A DNA stretch of 64,000 bases from the NCBI RefSeq assembly GCF_030143255.1, contig NZ_JARJNR010000002.1:332921-396920 (forward strand), in the 5' to 3' direction. Below, in pieces: positions 9,115 through 17,778 of this stretch (position 1 is its first letter; each line of letters begins with the position of its first letter). The notes under the pieces are model-generated. The model ran no database searches, had not been told where the DNA came from, and worked only from the letters and a program-made list of their open reading frames with translations. The DNA is from Frigidibacter sp. SD6-1 (GTDB lineage Bacteria > Pseudomonadota > Alphaproteobacteria > Rhodobacterales > Rhodobacteraceae). Position numbers and translations under genes: made by a program.

Positions 9115-10115
9115 GCCGCGTCCAGCTTGAGCGCGCCACGCGCCACGTCGGCGATCAGTTGCCCCAGGCTTTCCCCCCGCGCCCGCGCCGCGAAGGTCAG
9201 CGCCATCCGGTGGCTGAGAACCGGCTTGGCCAGCGCCGCCACATCCTCGACCGACGGCGCGAACCGACCGTCGAGAAGTGCGGCCGCGCGCACGGCAAGC
9301 ATCAGGGCCTGCGCCGCGCGCGGCCCCGGACCCCAGCTGACCGAGGCTTTCACCGCGGCGCCCGCATCCGTCGCATCCGGCCGGCAGGCGCGCACGAGAT
9401 CGAGAATCGCCTCGACCACACCCTCGCCCACGGGCATCCGCCTGAGGACGGTCTGCGCGGCGATCAGCGCGGGCGCATCAAAGACCTGCGAAGCGATCGC
9501 CTCACCTGCCCCGGTCGTGGCCAGAAGGATGTTCCGCTCGGTCTCGCGGTCGGGATAATCCACGTCGATCTGCACGAGGAACCGGTCAAGCTGCGCCTCG
9601 GGCAGGGGATAGGTCCCTTCCTGCTCGATCGGGTTCTGGGTGGCGAGCACATGGAAGGGCGGGCCAAGCGGCCGATGCTGGCCTGCGACGGTCACTTGCC
9701 GTTCCTGCATCGCCTGCAAAAGCGCCGACTGGGTGCGCGGCGAGGCGCGGTTGATTTCGTCGGCCATCAGCAGCTGGCAGAAGATGGGCCCTTCGATGAA
9801 GCGGAAGGCGCGGCTGCCGTCCTTCGCGGTCTCCAGCACTTCGGAGCCCAGAATATCGGCGGGCATCAGGTCGGGCGTGAACTGCACACGCTGGGTCGAA
9901 AGCCCCATGACGGTGCCGAGCGTATCGACGAGCATGGTCTTGCCAAGCCCCGGCACGCCCACGAGAAGCCCGTGCCCACCACAGAGAAGCGCGGTCAGCG
10001 ACAGGTCCACGACCCGTTCCTGCCCGATAAAGCGCCGGGCGATCATGGCACGCGCTTGCCCGAGCCGTTCGCCCAGCGCCTCGATATCTGCAACCAATGC
10101 GCTATCCTCAGCCAT
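9111..10115 (-). CDS. MoxR family AAA+ ATPase
   Basis: A 334-residue MoxR-type chaperone ATPase. Walker A is GVPGLGKTM (about 53-61), Walker B is the LLMADEINRA region, and the sensor-1 stretch is VLATQNPIEQEGTYPLPEAQLDRF. MoxR proteins use ATP to mature or assemble partner proteins, commonly VWA or DUF58 proteins encoded next door, as here. The start at 10115 was chosen over ATGs further upstream because an AGGA Shine-Dalgarno lies 10 bases before it. It heads a four-gene operon with overlapping starts and is divergent from the DUF1285 gene. Confidence 0.9.
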   Translation of the reverse strand: MAEDSALVADIEALGERLGQARAMIARRFIGQERVVDLSLTALLCGGHGLLVGVPGLGKTMLVDTLGTVMGLSTQRVQFTPDLMPADILGSEVLETAKDGSRAFRFIEGPIFCQLLMADEINRASPRTQSALLQAMQERQVTVAGQHRPLGPPFHVLATQNPIEQEGTYPLPEAQLDRFLVQIDVDYPDRETERNILLATTGAGEAIASQVFDAPALIAAQTVLRRMPVGEGVVEAILDLVRACRPDATDAGAAVKASVSWGPGPRAAQALMLAVRAAALLDGRFAPSVEDVAALAKPVLSHRMALTFAARARGESLGQLIADVARGALKLDAA

Positions 10116-10204
10116 GACAGATCGGTCCTTCCCTGCTAGGTATCCCATTAAAGGCAGATTATGCGTCTGACACCAATGGGGAAAAACCGGAAGGACACCC
10201 AATC

Positions 10205-10774
10205 GTGAAGCCCTCGGCGGAAAACATCGCAGCGGCCGCGAAAGCCGCAGGCAAGAAGGGGCCGCCGCCGGTCCATCTGTGGTCGCCGCCCTTTTGCGGC
10301 GATCTCGACATGGAAATCCGCCGCGACGGAACCTGGTGGTATCTCGGCACGCCGATGGGGCGCATGGGGCTGGTGAAGCTTTTCTCCTCGATTATCCGCA
10401 AGGATGGCGACAGTTATTTTCTGGTAACGCCGGTCGAGAAGGTCGGCATACGGGTGGTGGACGCGCCTTTCGTGGCGACTGACTTCCGGGTCGAAGGTAC
10501 CGGGCGAGATCAGGTGCTGACCTTCGTCACCCATGTCGACGACGAGGCGATGGCGGGCCCCGACCATCCGATCCGCGTGGTACGCGACGCCGAGACCGGC
10601 GAACCCTCGCCCTATATCCATATCCGCGCCAACCTCGAAGCGCTGATCGACCGCAAGACCTTCTACCGGATCGTGGAGCTTTGTGTGCATGAGGCGCACG
10701 AGGGCGAGCAATGGTTCGGCCTCTGGTCCAGCGGTGTCTTCTTTCCCGTCATCCCCTCGGCCGAGCTGCCCTGA
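10205..10774 (+). CDS. DUF1285 family protein
   Basis: A 189-residue soluble protein with the DUF1285 pattern: VHLWSPPFCGDLDMEIRRDGTWWYLGTPMGR near 22-52, then LVKLFSSIIRKDGDSYFLVTPVEKVGI. The fold in characterised relatives is two small beta-rich subdomains, and the function is unknown. It is transcribed divergently from the MoxR operon across about 90 bases, a neighbourhood common in Rhodobacterales. Its stop overlaps the next start (TGATG), so the downstream isomerase-like gene is co-translated. Confidence 0.85.
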   Translation: MKPSAENIAAAAKAAGKKGPPPVHLWSPPFCGDLDMEIRRDGTWWYLGTPMGRMGLVKLFSSIIRKDGDSYFLVTPVEKVGIRVVDAPFVATDFRVEGTGRDQVLTFVTHVDDEAMAGPDHPIRVVRDAETGEPSPYIHIRANLEALIDRKTFYRIVELCVHEAHEGEQWFGLWSSGVFFPVIPSAELP

Positions 10775-11523
10775 TGCCTGCCTTCGCGGCCAATCTGACC
10801 CTCCTCTTCACCGAACTGCCGCTGATGGAGCGGTTCGCGGCGGCGAAGGCTGCGGGCTTCGAGGCGGTGGAGGTTCTCTTCCCCTATGACGAAAGCGCGC
10901 AGGAGATGCGCGACCAGCTGGTGGTGAACGGGCTGACGTTCGTGCTGATGAACACGCCGCCGCCGAACTGGACCGGCGGGGACAGGGGTTTTGCCGCCGT
11001 GCCGGGTGCGGAGGCGCGGTTCCGCAAGGATTTCGACCGCTGCCTGCGTTTCGCCGAAGTTCTGAAACCGCAGCAGATACATGTGATGGCGGGCGTGACC
11101 GACGATCCTGCGGCGCGGGCGACCTTCGTCGCGAACCTGAAATGGGCCTGCGCCCATGCGCCGCAACGCCGCCTGACGATCGAGCCGATCAACCGGATCG
11201 ACATGCCCGGCTACTGGCTCGCCGATTTCGATCTCGCCGCCGAAATCCTTGACGAGGTCGCAGCGCCCAATCTCGCGCTGCAGTTCGATGCCTACCATGC
11301 CCACCGGATCACCGGCGACGTGACAGGCACCTGGGCGCGCCACCGGCACCGCGCCGCCCATGTGCAGATCGCGGGCTTTCCCGGCCGCCATGAACCCTCG
11401 GGCGGAGAGATCGACTATCCCGCCTTCTTCGCCAGGCTTGACACGGATGGCTACCGGGGCTGGGTCTCGGCCGAATACAATCCCAAGGGCGAAACGGCAG
11501 CGGGCCTTGGCTGGCTGGGCTGA
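10774..11523 (+). CDS. hyi: Hydroxypyruvate isomerase family TIM-barrel protein
   Basis: A 249-residue xylose-isomerase-like TIM barrel. Visible features are the opening MPAFAANLTLLFTELPLMERFAAAKAAGFEAVEVLFPYD, the metal-binding glutamate in LTIEPINRIDMPGY, LQFDAYHAHRITGD, HVQIAGFPGRHEPSGGEIDYP and the closing WVSAEYNPKG. These match hydroxypyruvate isomerase (Hyi), which interconverts hydroxypyruvate and tartronate semialdehyde. The related OtnI-type isomerases are the main alternative. The start was set at 10774 because it overlaps the DUF1285 stop and begins at the family's usual N-terminus. Confidence 0.8.
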   Translation: MPAFAANLTLLFTELPLMERFAAAKAAGFEAVEVLFPYDESAQEMRDQLVVNGLTFVLMNTPPPNWTGGDRGFAAVPGAEARFRKDFDRCLRFAEVLKPQQIHVMAGVTDDPAARATFVANLKWACAHAPQRRLTIEPINRIDMPGYWLADFDLAAEILDEVAAPNLALQFDAYHAHRITGDVTGTWARHRHRAAHVQIAGFPGRHEPSGGEIDYPAFFARLDTDGYRGWVSAEYNPKGETAAGLGWLG

Positions 11524-11572
11524 CGCCCTCGCGCCAGACAGGAGCAAGAGGCACCGCCGCCGTCAGGGCGCC

Positions 11573-11595
11573 TCCCTCCCCCTTGTGGGGAGGGA
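11573..11595. repeat. CCTCCCC palindromic repeat / putative bidirectional terminator
   Basis: TCCCTCCCC and GGGGAGGGA form a perfect 9-bp stem around a five-base loop, between two convergent genes. A related CCCCTCCC-rich hairpin occurs near 58700-58727. It probably belongs to a dispersed intergenic repeat and may end transcription from both sides. Confidence 0.6.
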
Positions 11596-11609
11596 TGGGG
11601 AGGGGGGCC

Positions 11610-12587
11610 TCAGCAGGCCCGCCCCGCGCAGCCCGCGCCTGCCCGCTCGACCTCGAAGGTCGTGTGCGACAGGCCGAACCGGTCGGCGAGCCGCGCCTTG
11701 AGGCGCCGCGTGACATCGGCGGCCTCGGCCCCGTCGGCGAGCACAAGATGCGCCTCAAGCGAATTGCGCCGCTCGTCGATCTGCCACAGATGCAGGTGAT
11801 GCACGTCCACGATGCCGTCCTCGGCCAGGATCGCCGCGCGCAGGTCGCCATCGGCGACATCCTCGGGAGCGGCCAGCATCAGGATGCGGATCACCGGCCC
11901 GACCTCCCTGAAACAGTGCCAGAGAATCCACACCGAAATCAGAAGCGTGATCAAGGGATCGGCCAGCCGCCAGTCGAACCACATGACCAGAAGCCCGCTG
12001 ACGATCACCGCAAGCGAGGTGCCCGCGTCAGAGAGATTGTGCAGGAAGGCTGCGCGGATATTCACGCTTTCCCGCGCCAGCCGGAAGGTCAGAAGCGCAG
12101 TGACGGAATTCACGATGAGAGCGACCCCGGCGAGGATCACGACCACGCTGCCCTCCACCGGCGGCGGGTCGACCATGCGTTCGACCGCCGCATAGCCAAG
12201 CCAGAGACAGATGACGATCAGCGTGGTGTAGTTTACCAGCGCCGCGACCACCTCGGCGCGGGCATAGCCGAAGGACATGCCCGGATGGGCGGGCCTGCGC
12301 GCGATCCGCCGCGCGGCGAAGGCGATGATGAGCGCGAGCGCGTCCGAGAGATTGTGCATCGCATCGGCGATCAGCGCGACCGACCCGGCGATGATGCCAC
12401 CCACGATCTGCGCGACGGTCAGAACGAGATTGGTCGCGACCGCCGCCGCCACCTGCCAGTCGCCTTTGCCCTCGATCCCGTGGCTGTGCGTGTGGCTGTG
12501 ACCGTGGTGGTCAGGCCCACCCGCGCGGCCATGATCCGCATGATCATGATGATGGGCGCCGCCCGCCCCGTGCCTGTGTTCCGCCAT
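11610..12587 (-). CDS. Cation diffusion facilitator (Zn/Cd/Co exporter)
   Basis: A 325-residue CDF antiporter exporting divalent metals. A His-rich cytoplasmic N-terminus (residues 5-36) precedes six membrane segments. Both metal-site motifs are visible: HNLSD in the second segment (H78, D82) and HNLSD again in the fifth. A C-terminal cytoplasmic domain follows (VDVHHLHLWQID). A GTG start at 12611 is possible, but the predicted transcription start lies only a couple of bases before it. The ATG at 12587 has a GGAAGAG Shine-Dalgarno and a leader, so it is preferred. It is divergent from a MerR regulator with a shared operator, indicating metal-induced export, most likely zinc. Confidence 0.92.
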   Translation of the reverse strand: MAEHRHGAGGAHHHDHADHGRAGGPDHHGHSHTHSHGIEGKGDWQVAAAVATNLVLTVAQIVGGIIAGSVALIADAMHNLSDALALIIAFAARRIARRPAHPGMSFGYARAEVVAALVNYTTLIVICLWLGYAAVERMVDPPPVEGSVVVILAGVALIVNSVTALLTFRLARESVNIRAAFLHNLSDAGTSLAVIVSGLLVMWFDWRLADPLITLLISVWILWHCFREVGPVIRILMLAAPEDVADGDLRAAILAEDGIVDVHHLHLWQIDERRNSLEAHLVLADGAEAADVTRRLKARLADRFGLSHTTFEVERAGAGCAGRAC

Positions 12588-12619
12588 CTCTTCCGCTCTC
12601 TTGCGACTCACCTGTCACG

Positions 12620-12650
12620 ACCCTAATTCCTCTAGCGGCTAGAGGTTCAA
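12620..12650 (-). promoter_or_regulatory. MerR-type operator/promoter for the CDF exporter
   Basis: On the minus strand TTGAAC (12650-12645) and TAGGGT (12625-12620) are separated by 19 bases. This is the over-long spacer typical of promoters activated by MerR-family DNA twisting. A perfect palindrome CCTCTAG-CGG-CTAGAGG (12629-12645) sits inside the spacer. The regulator encoded at 12662 is the obvious ligand. Confidence 0.85.
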
Positions 12651-12661
12651 GGACATTCCCC

Positions 12662-13072
12662 ATGCTCTCGATCGGAGACCTGTCGCGGCGCACCGGCGTC
12701 AAGGTACCGACCATCCGCTATTACGAACAGATGGGCCTTCTGCCGCCCGAAGGGCGGACCGAGGGCAACCAGCGCCGCTATGGCCATGCCGGGCTGGAGC
12801 GGCTGGCCTTCATCCGCCATGCGCGCGACCTCGGCCTGCCGATTGAAGCTATCCGCGAACTCACTGCGCTTGATGGCAGCGATTGCGCGAAGGCGCATCC
12901 GATCGCCAAACGTCACCTGTCGGATATCCGCCGCCGGATCGAGGCCTTGCGCGGGCTGGAGGCTGAGCTTGCCCGGATCGCCGCCGCCTGCGATGGATCG
13001 GAGGGTGCCTGCCGGACGCTCGCCGCGTTCGGTGACCACGACCGATGCGAGAGCAGCCACGGCCGGTCGTGA
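12662..13072 (+). CDS. MerR family metal-responsive regulator
   Basis: A 136-residue MerR-family activator. The N-terminal winged helix is MLSIGDLSRRTGVKVPTIRYYEQMGLLPP, followed by the dimerisation helix. Cysteines at 75, 110, 117 and 129 plus nearby His/Asp lie where ZntR/CadR/PbrR-type proteins bind divalent metals. Together with the divergent CDF exporter this points to zinc or cadmium sensing. An AAGGA Shine-Dalgarno lies eight bases upstream of the start. The operator is in the 50-base intergenic gap and would serve both genes. Confidence 0.9.
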   Translation: MLSIGDLSRRTGVKVPTIRYYEQMGLLPPEGRTEGNQRRYGHAGLERLAFIRHARDLGLPIEAIRELTALDGSDCAKAHPIAKRHLSDIRRRIEALRGLEAELARIAAACDGSEGACRTLAAFGDHDRCESSHGRS

Positions 13073-13097
13073 GGGCAGCCGCACGATCAGCGGCCCG

Positions 13098-15929
13098 TCA
13101 ATGCGCCTCGGCCCAGTTCAAACCCCGGCCCGCATCTACCGTCAGCGGCACGTCGAGATGCACGGCCGGATGGGCCGCGCCCTCCATCACCGCGCGCGCG
13201 GCGCTGATGAGCGCATCGACCGCGCCTTCCTCGACCTCGAAGAGGAGTTCGTCATGGACCTGCAAGAGCATCTTCGCGGGCAGGTCCGCGATGGCCTTCG
13301 GCATGCGGATCATCGCCCGGCGGATCACGTCGGCCGCCGCGCCCTGAATGGGCGCGTTGATCGCCGCGCGGCGGGCGAAACCTGCGGTGGGCCCTCTGGA
13401 ATTGATCTCCGGCGTATGGATCTTGCGGCCGAACAGGGTCTGGACATAGCCCTTTTCCTTCGCGAAGGCGGTCGTCGCGTCCATATATTCCTTGATGCCA
13501 GGGAAACGCTCGAAATAGGTGTCGATGAAGGCCTGCGCCTCTGCCCGCGGGATGCGCAGGTTGCGCGCCAGGCCGAAGCCGGAGATGCCGTAGATCACGC
13601 CGAAGTTGATCGCTTTCGCCCGGCGGCGGACCATCGGGTCCATCCCCTCGACCGGCACGCCGAACATCTGGCTCGCGGTCATCGCATGGATGTCGATCCC
13701 CTGCCGGAACGCCTCTTTCAGGGCCGGGATGCCCGCGACATGGGCGAGGATCCTCAGTTCGATCTGACTGTAGTCGAGCGAGACGAGCCGCATGCCCGGT
13801 CCCGCGACGAAAGCCTCGCGGATGCGGCGCCCCTCGTCTGTCCGCACGGGAATGTTCTGCAGGTTCGGGTCGGTCGAGGCGAGGCGCCCTGTGTTCGCCC
13901 CCGCGATCGAATAGGAGGTATGGACGCGGCCCGTTTCGGGATTGATCGCCTGTTGCAGCGCGTCGGTGTAGGTGGATTTCAGCTTGGATATCTGCCGCCA
14001 GTCCAGCACCGCCGCCGCCAGCCGCGCCGCCGTGGGGTTCACGTCTTCAAGGGTGGTTATGTCTTCCAGCACATCCGCCCCGGTCGCATAGGCGCCGGTC
14101 TTGCCTTTCTGGCCGCCCTCGACCCCCATCGTATCAAAGAGAATTTCGCCGAGTTGCTTCGGCGAACCCACATTGAAGGGCTGACCGGCGATCTCCTGTA
14201 TCTCGGCCTCGAGCCCCGCCATCTTCTGGGCGAAGGTATTCGACATGCGGCTGAGGACCTGGCCATCGACACGGATCCCGACCATTTCCATGTCGGCCAG
14301 AACCGGCACCAGCGGGCGTTCCAGCGTCTCGTAGACGGTCGTCACCTGCGCGCGATGGAGGTTCGGCTTGAACGCGCGCCAGAGGCGGAGCGTGACGTCT
14401 GCATCCTCGGCCGCATATTTCACCGCTTCGTCAATGGGGACCTGATCGAAGGTGCGTGCGGACTTGCCTGAGCCCAGAAGCGATTTTATTTCAATGGGCT
14501 GGTGCGACAGGTAGCGTTCCGACAGCCCGTCCATGCCGTGATTGTGCAGGCCCGCATGCATCGCATAGGACATCAGCATCGTATCGTCGATGGGCGCCAT
14601 GCGGATGCCGAGGCGGGCGAGGATCTTCCAGTCGTACTTGATGTTCTGGCCGATCTTCAGGACCGCATCATCTTCCAGCACCGGCTTCAGCGCCGCAAGC
14701 ACCTCGTCGCGCGCCATCTGACCTTCGGCAAGCGTGGCGGAGCCGAAGAGGTCGCCCGCGCCCTGCCGGTGGCCGACGGGGATGTAGCAGGCCTGCCCGG
14801 GGATGACAGAAAGCGAGATGCCCACAAGCTCGGCGCGCATCTCGTCAAGGCTTGTCGTTTCCGTGTCGATGGCCAGATAGCCACGTTCGCGGGCGAGTGC
14901 GATCCAAGCGTCAAGCGCGGCCCTGTCGCGGACGCATTCATAGGCGGCGTGATCGAAGGGAAACGCCTCTTCGTGCGCCTGCGGCTTCTCATCGGCGCCG
15001 GCCGCTGGCGCGGCGGGTGCCTCCGGCAGGGCGGGCACATCGATCTTCAGCGCCTCGGCCACGCGCTTGGTCAATGTGCGGAATTCCATCTTGGTCAGGA
15101 ACTCCATCACCGCGCCCGCCTCGGGCGCCTTGACCTCCAGCTCCTCCAGCGCTTCGGCGACCGGCGCCGCGGCATCGAGCGTCACGAGCCGTTTCGAGAT
15201 GCGGATCAGGTCGGCATTCACCTCCAGCGCCTCGCGGCGCTTGGGCTGCTTGATCTCGCCTGCCCGGGCGAGAAGCGTTTCCAGATCGCCATATTCGTTG
15301 ATGAGAAGGGCCGCCGTCTTCAGCCCGATCCCCGGCGCGCCGGGGACATTGTCGACCGAATCCCCGGCAAGCGCCTGCACGTCGATGACCTTCTCGGGCG
15401 GCACGCCGAATTTCTCGATCACCTCGTCGCGGTCGATGCGGCGGTTCTTCATCGCGTCGAACATCACGACGCCGCCACCCACAAGCTGCATCAGGTCCTT
15501 GTCGGAGGAGATGATGGTCACATCGCCCCCCGCCTCGACCGCGCGGCGGGACAGCGTGGCGATGATATCGTCGGCCTCGTATCCCTCCATCTCCAGACAG
15601 GCGACGCCGAAGGCGCGGGTCGCCTCGCGCGTCAAGGGAAACTGCGGGCGCAGATCCTCGGGCAGCTCGGGCCGGTTGGCCTTGTACTTGTCATAGATCT
15701 CATCCCGGAAGGTCTTCGAGGAATAGTCGAAGATCACGGCCACATGCGTCGGCCCGTCCTTGCCCTTGTTGGCAAGGATCTGGCCCCAGAGCATGTTGCA
15801 GAACCCCGCGACCGCGCCGATGGGAAGGCCGTCGGACTTGCGCGTCAAGGGCGGCAGCGCGTGATAGGCGCGGAAGATGAAGGCCGACCCGTCGATCAGA
15901 TGCAGATGGCTGCCCTTGCCGAATGACAT
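13098..15929 (-). CDS. polA: DNA polymerase I
   Basis: A 943-residue family A polymerase for Okazaki-fragment processing and repair. The N-terminal 5'-3' exonuclease/FEN domain (about 1-300) starts HLHLIDGSAFIFRAYHALPPL. The 3'-5' proofreading domain keeps its acidic residues (AIDTETTSLDEM, KIGQNIKYDWKILARLG). The polymerase domain has motif A LVSLDYSQIELRILAHVAG, motif B RRRAKAINFGVIYG and motif C LLQVHDELLFEV. The start at 15929 was chosen over an upstream in-frame start because the family begins a few residues before LIDGSAF. Length and domain set are complete. Confidence 0.97.
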   Translation of the reverse strand: MSFGKGSHLHLIDGSAFIFRAYHALPPLTRKSDGLPIGAVAGFCNMLWGQILANKGKDGPTHVAVIFDYSSKTFRDEIYDKYKANRPELPEDLRPQFPLTREATRAFGVACLEMEGYEADDIIATLSRRAVEAGGDVTIISSDKDLMQLVGGGVVMFDAMKNRRIDRDEVIEKFGVPPEKVIDVQALAGDSVDNVPGAPGIGLKTAALLINEYGDLETLLARAGEIKQPKRREALEVNADLIRISKRLVTLDAAAPVAEALEELEVKAPEAGAVMEFLTKMEFRTLTKRVAEALKIDVPALPEAPAAPAAGADEKPQAHEEAFPFDHAAYECVRDRAALDAWIALARERGYLAIDTETTSLDEMRAELVGISLSVIPGQACYIPVGHRQGAGDLFGSATLAEGQMARDEVLAALKPVLEDDAVLKIGQNIKYDWKILARLGIRMAPIDDTMLMSYAMHAGLHNHGMDGLSERYLSHQPIEIKSLLGSGKSARTFDQVPIDEAVKYAAEDADVTLRLWRAFKPNLHRAQVTTVYETLERPLVPVLADMEMVGIRVDGQVLSRMSNTFAQKMAGLEAEIQEIAGQPFNVGSPKQLGEILFDTMGVEGGQKGKTGAYATGADVLEDITTLEDVNPTAARLAAAVLDWRQISKLKSTYTDALQQAINPETGRVHTSYSIAGANTGRLASTDPNLQNIPVRTDEGRRIREAFVAGPGMRLVSLDYSQIELRILAHVAGIPALKEAFRQGIDIHAMTASQMFGVPVEGMDPMVRRRAKAINFGVIYGISGFGLARNLRIPRAEAQAFIDTYFERFPGIKEYMDATTAFAKEKGYVQTLFGRKIHTPEINSRGPTAGFARRAAINAPIQGAAADVIRRAMIRMPKAIADLPAKMLLQVHDELLFEVEEGAVDALISAARAVMEGAAHPAVHLDVPLTVDAGRGLNWAEAH

Positions 15930-16024
15930 TCCGTCCCCCGTTTCGCCTGACCTTCCGGTCTTCGCATGAAGAGGGGCGCTTGGCCAGACGCTGCGGTCGG
16001 GCGCCGCGGACTCGTCGGCTGCCG

Positions 16025-16735
16025 TCAGCCCTGCTCCTGTCCGAACCGCCACTGCGACAGGTTCACCGACCAGGTGGCGGGGGTCCAGATGCCGAAGCGG
16101 ATACCGGCGGCGCGCAACTGTCGCCCGACCCAGACATTGCAGGTGTTGAAGAGGTGAAAGCGCGTGCGGCCAGCGAAGAAGGCGTCGCCTTCATAGAAAC
16201 CCGGCGCTTGAACCAGAACCGGACTTCCCGTTGCCCGGTCGCGCGCGAACTCCGCCTCGATCCCGGCGATCAGGGCCTGATATTGCGCCTCTGTCAGCGC
16301 GAGCCGACGGTAGGTCGGCAGGCCCGCAAGATCGACATCCCGCCAGACCTCGACCCGCAGGACCGAGGCGTCACCAATGACCGCGCGCCAGACCGCACCG
16401 GGCGCGATGTCAGCCATCGTTCCGGTGGTCGTGTAGAAGGCGCGCGCGCCCCAGCCGACGATCAGCCAGCGGGCATCCGGATGCCCCACCGGCACGCCGC
16501 CCTGCTCGGCGAACTGGAACCGGCGGCGAAGGTCGGGATCAAGCGGGAAGACGAAATCATTGTGGATCGCCCCGGCGAGGAGACCGACTTCGCGCGCCGG
16601 ATGCCCTGCGCCGCCGCGCGGGCCGCCGACCGGTCCCGCGATCAGGCCGCCCAGAACTGTCGCCGCAAGAAAGACGACGGTCGCGGCGACCAGCCAGCGC
16701 AGTGCCCGCAGAAGCCAACTTGCCGGTCGGATCAC
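16025..16735 (-). CDS. DUF2459 / TIGR02117 family membrane-anchored protein
   Basis: A 236-residue protein with one N-terminal membrane segment (about 8-34, WLLRALRWLVAATVVFLAATVLGG). The exported domain has the TIGR02117/DUF2459 pattern: HNDFVFPLD, LIVGWGARAFYTTTGTMADIAPG, FFAGRTRFHLFNTCNVWVGRQLRAAG and a C-terminal WTPATWSVNL. These proteins were first noticed near urease genes, and their biochemical function is unknown. The conserved His, Asp and the NTCN-W region suggest an enzyme of the cysteine-peptidase-like kind, which is inference. It follows the SRPBCC gene by two bases. Confidence 0.75.
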   Translation of the reverse strand: MIRPASWLLRALRWLVAATVVFLAATVLGGLIAGPVGGPRGGAGHPAREVGLLAGAIHNDFVFPLDPDLRRRFQFAEQGGVPVGHPDARWLIVGWGARAFYTTTGTMADIAPGAVWRAVIGDASVLRVEVWRDVDLAGLPTYRRLALTEAQYQALIAGIEAEFARDRATGSPVLVQAPGFYEGDAFFAGRTRFHLFNTCNVWVGRQLRAAGIRFGIWTPATWSVNLSQWRFGQEQG

Positions 16736-16736
16736 C

Positions 16737-17150
16737 CTACCCTCGCTCGGCGGCCGCCTTCAGATTGTCGAGATGAAAGGACCAACCGCGCTCGTGCGCC
16801 GCAATCAGCGCGGCGCGCCCGTGTTCCGGTGCGCCTTCCCAGCCGCTGTGAGTCAGGCCCAGGCGGCTCGTCTCGCCCGCTGCGGTCAGGTCGAAACAGA
16901 CCTCGGTCACGAAGGTCCAGTCCTCATCCGCCCAGTCCAGCACCAGGCGCCGCGCCGGGTCGGCCAGGATCACCCTGCCGCGGGTCGCATGCGCCGCGCC
17001 GGTCGCGTCACGCCATGGTTCGCGGAACAGGCCGCCGGGCCGGGCCTCGATCACCACGTCCGGGCCCCACCACAGGCTTGGCTCCACCAGAACCGCCCAC
17101 AAGCGCGAAACCGGTACCGCGACCGATCGTTCGAGCGAGAGCCCGTTCAC
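16737..17150 (-). CDS. SRPBCC (AHSA1/START-like) domain protein
   Basis: A 137-residue protein of the START/AHSA1 fold. It opens [43 protein letters not shown], continues through [22 protein letters not shown] and ends TLxxLKAAAE-like ([12 protein letters not shown]). The GTG start at 17150 overlaps the stop of the zinc-finger gene (GTGA) and is preferred to an upstream ATG that would extend into that gene. Ligand and role are unknown. Confidence 0.8.
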   Translation of the reverse strand: MNGLSLERSVAVPVSRLWAVLVEPSLWWGPDVVIEARPGGLFREPWRDATGAAHATRGRVILADPARRLVLDWADEDWTFVTEVCFDLTAAGETSRLGLTHSGWEGAPEHGRAALIAAHERGWSFHLDNLKAAAERG

Positions 17151-17332
17151 TCCCTGAGTTTCTCGATGAAATTCTCGTGGACGTATTTCTTGTCGCAATA
17201 GCCGCATTCGACGACGCCGGTGTCATGCGGCACGGCCAGCCAGACGCGTGGATGGCCGAGCGCGCCTTCGCCGCCGTCGCAGGGGATTTTCCAGACGTTG
17301 ATCACTTCGGTCTCGGGCGCGGGGATCGGCAT
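17147..17332 (-). CDS. Zinc-finger (zf-CHCC) small protein
   Basis: A 61-residue protein with the zf-CHCC arrangement: C near 17 ([21 protein letters not shown]), then the pair [13 protein letters not shown]. In mitochondria and alphaproteobacteria this family is related to the 13-kDa accessory subunit of complex I (NDUFS6-like). The start [10 protein letters not shown] at 17332 matches the family's usual length; an upstream ATG adds 11 unrelated residues. It is coupled to the SRPBCC gene. Confidence 0.82.
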   Translation of the reverse strand: MPIPAPETEVINVWKIPCDGGEGALGHPRVWLAVPHDTGVVECGYCDKKYVHENFIEKLRE

Positions 17333-17392
17333 GGTCGGGCTCTTCACAACAAGGGTTCGGCCCATTCTAGCGATGGGCGGTCGGGTGACAAG

Positions 17393-17770
17393 TCAGCGGG
17401 CGAGCATCGGGCCGAGCGGGCGCCCGGCAAGGAGATGCATATGATAGTGCGGCACTTCCTGATGGCCGTGGTGACCGGCGTTCGACAGCACGCGGTAACC
17501 CTGCCCGCCCTCGCCCGGGCTGATCCCCAGCTTGCGGCAGATCCCGGCCACGGCGCGGTGGAAATCGGCGATCTCCTCGGCGCTCGCATCGGCGGCGAAA
17601 TGGTCGAAGCACACATAGGGGCCTTTCGGGATCACCAGAACATGCACCGGCGCGCTGGGGTTGATATCCTCGAACGCCAGCGTGTGCTCGGTCTCGATCA
17701 CCGTCCGGTTCGGTATCTCGCCGCGCAGGATGCGGGCGAAGATGTTGGTCGGGTCGTAGCTGTAGGCCAT
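17393..17770 (-). CDS. HIT family (histidine triad) nucleotide-binding protein
   Basis: A 125-residue HIT protein, probably a purine nucleoside phosphoramidase or hydrolase. The triad HYHMHLLAGR, preceded by GQGYRVLSNAGHHGHQEVP, is intact. The N-terminal IFARILRGEIPNRTVIETEHTLAFEDINPSAPVHVLVIPK is standard for HINT-type members. The ATG at 17770 (MAYSYDPTN) was chosen over the in-frame ATG four codons upstream. It follows the glycosyltransferase gene on the same strand with an eight-base gap. Confidence 0.92.
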   Translation of the reverse strand: MAYSYDPTNIFARILRGEIPNRTVIETEHTLAFEDINPSAPVHVLVIPKGPYVCFDHFAADASAEEIADFHRAVAGICRKLGISPGEGGQGYRVLSNAGHHGHQEVPHYHMHLLAGRPLGPMLAR

Positions 17771-17778
17771 GGTTGCTC

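Noticed and set aside
12780..14471. 563-residue plus-strand frame opposite polA
   Set aside because: Antisense to the conserved polymerase domain; no recognisable motif.
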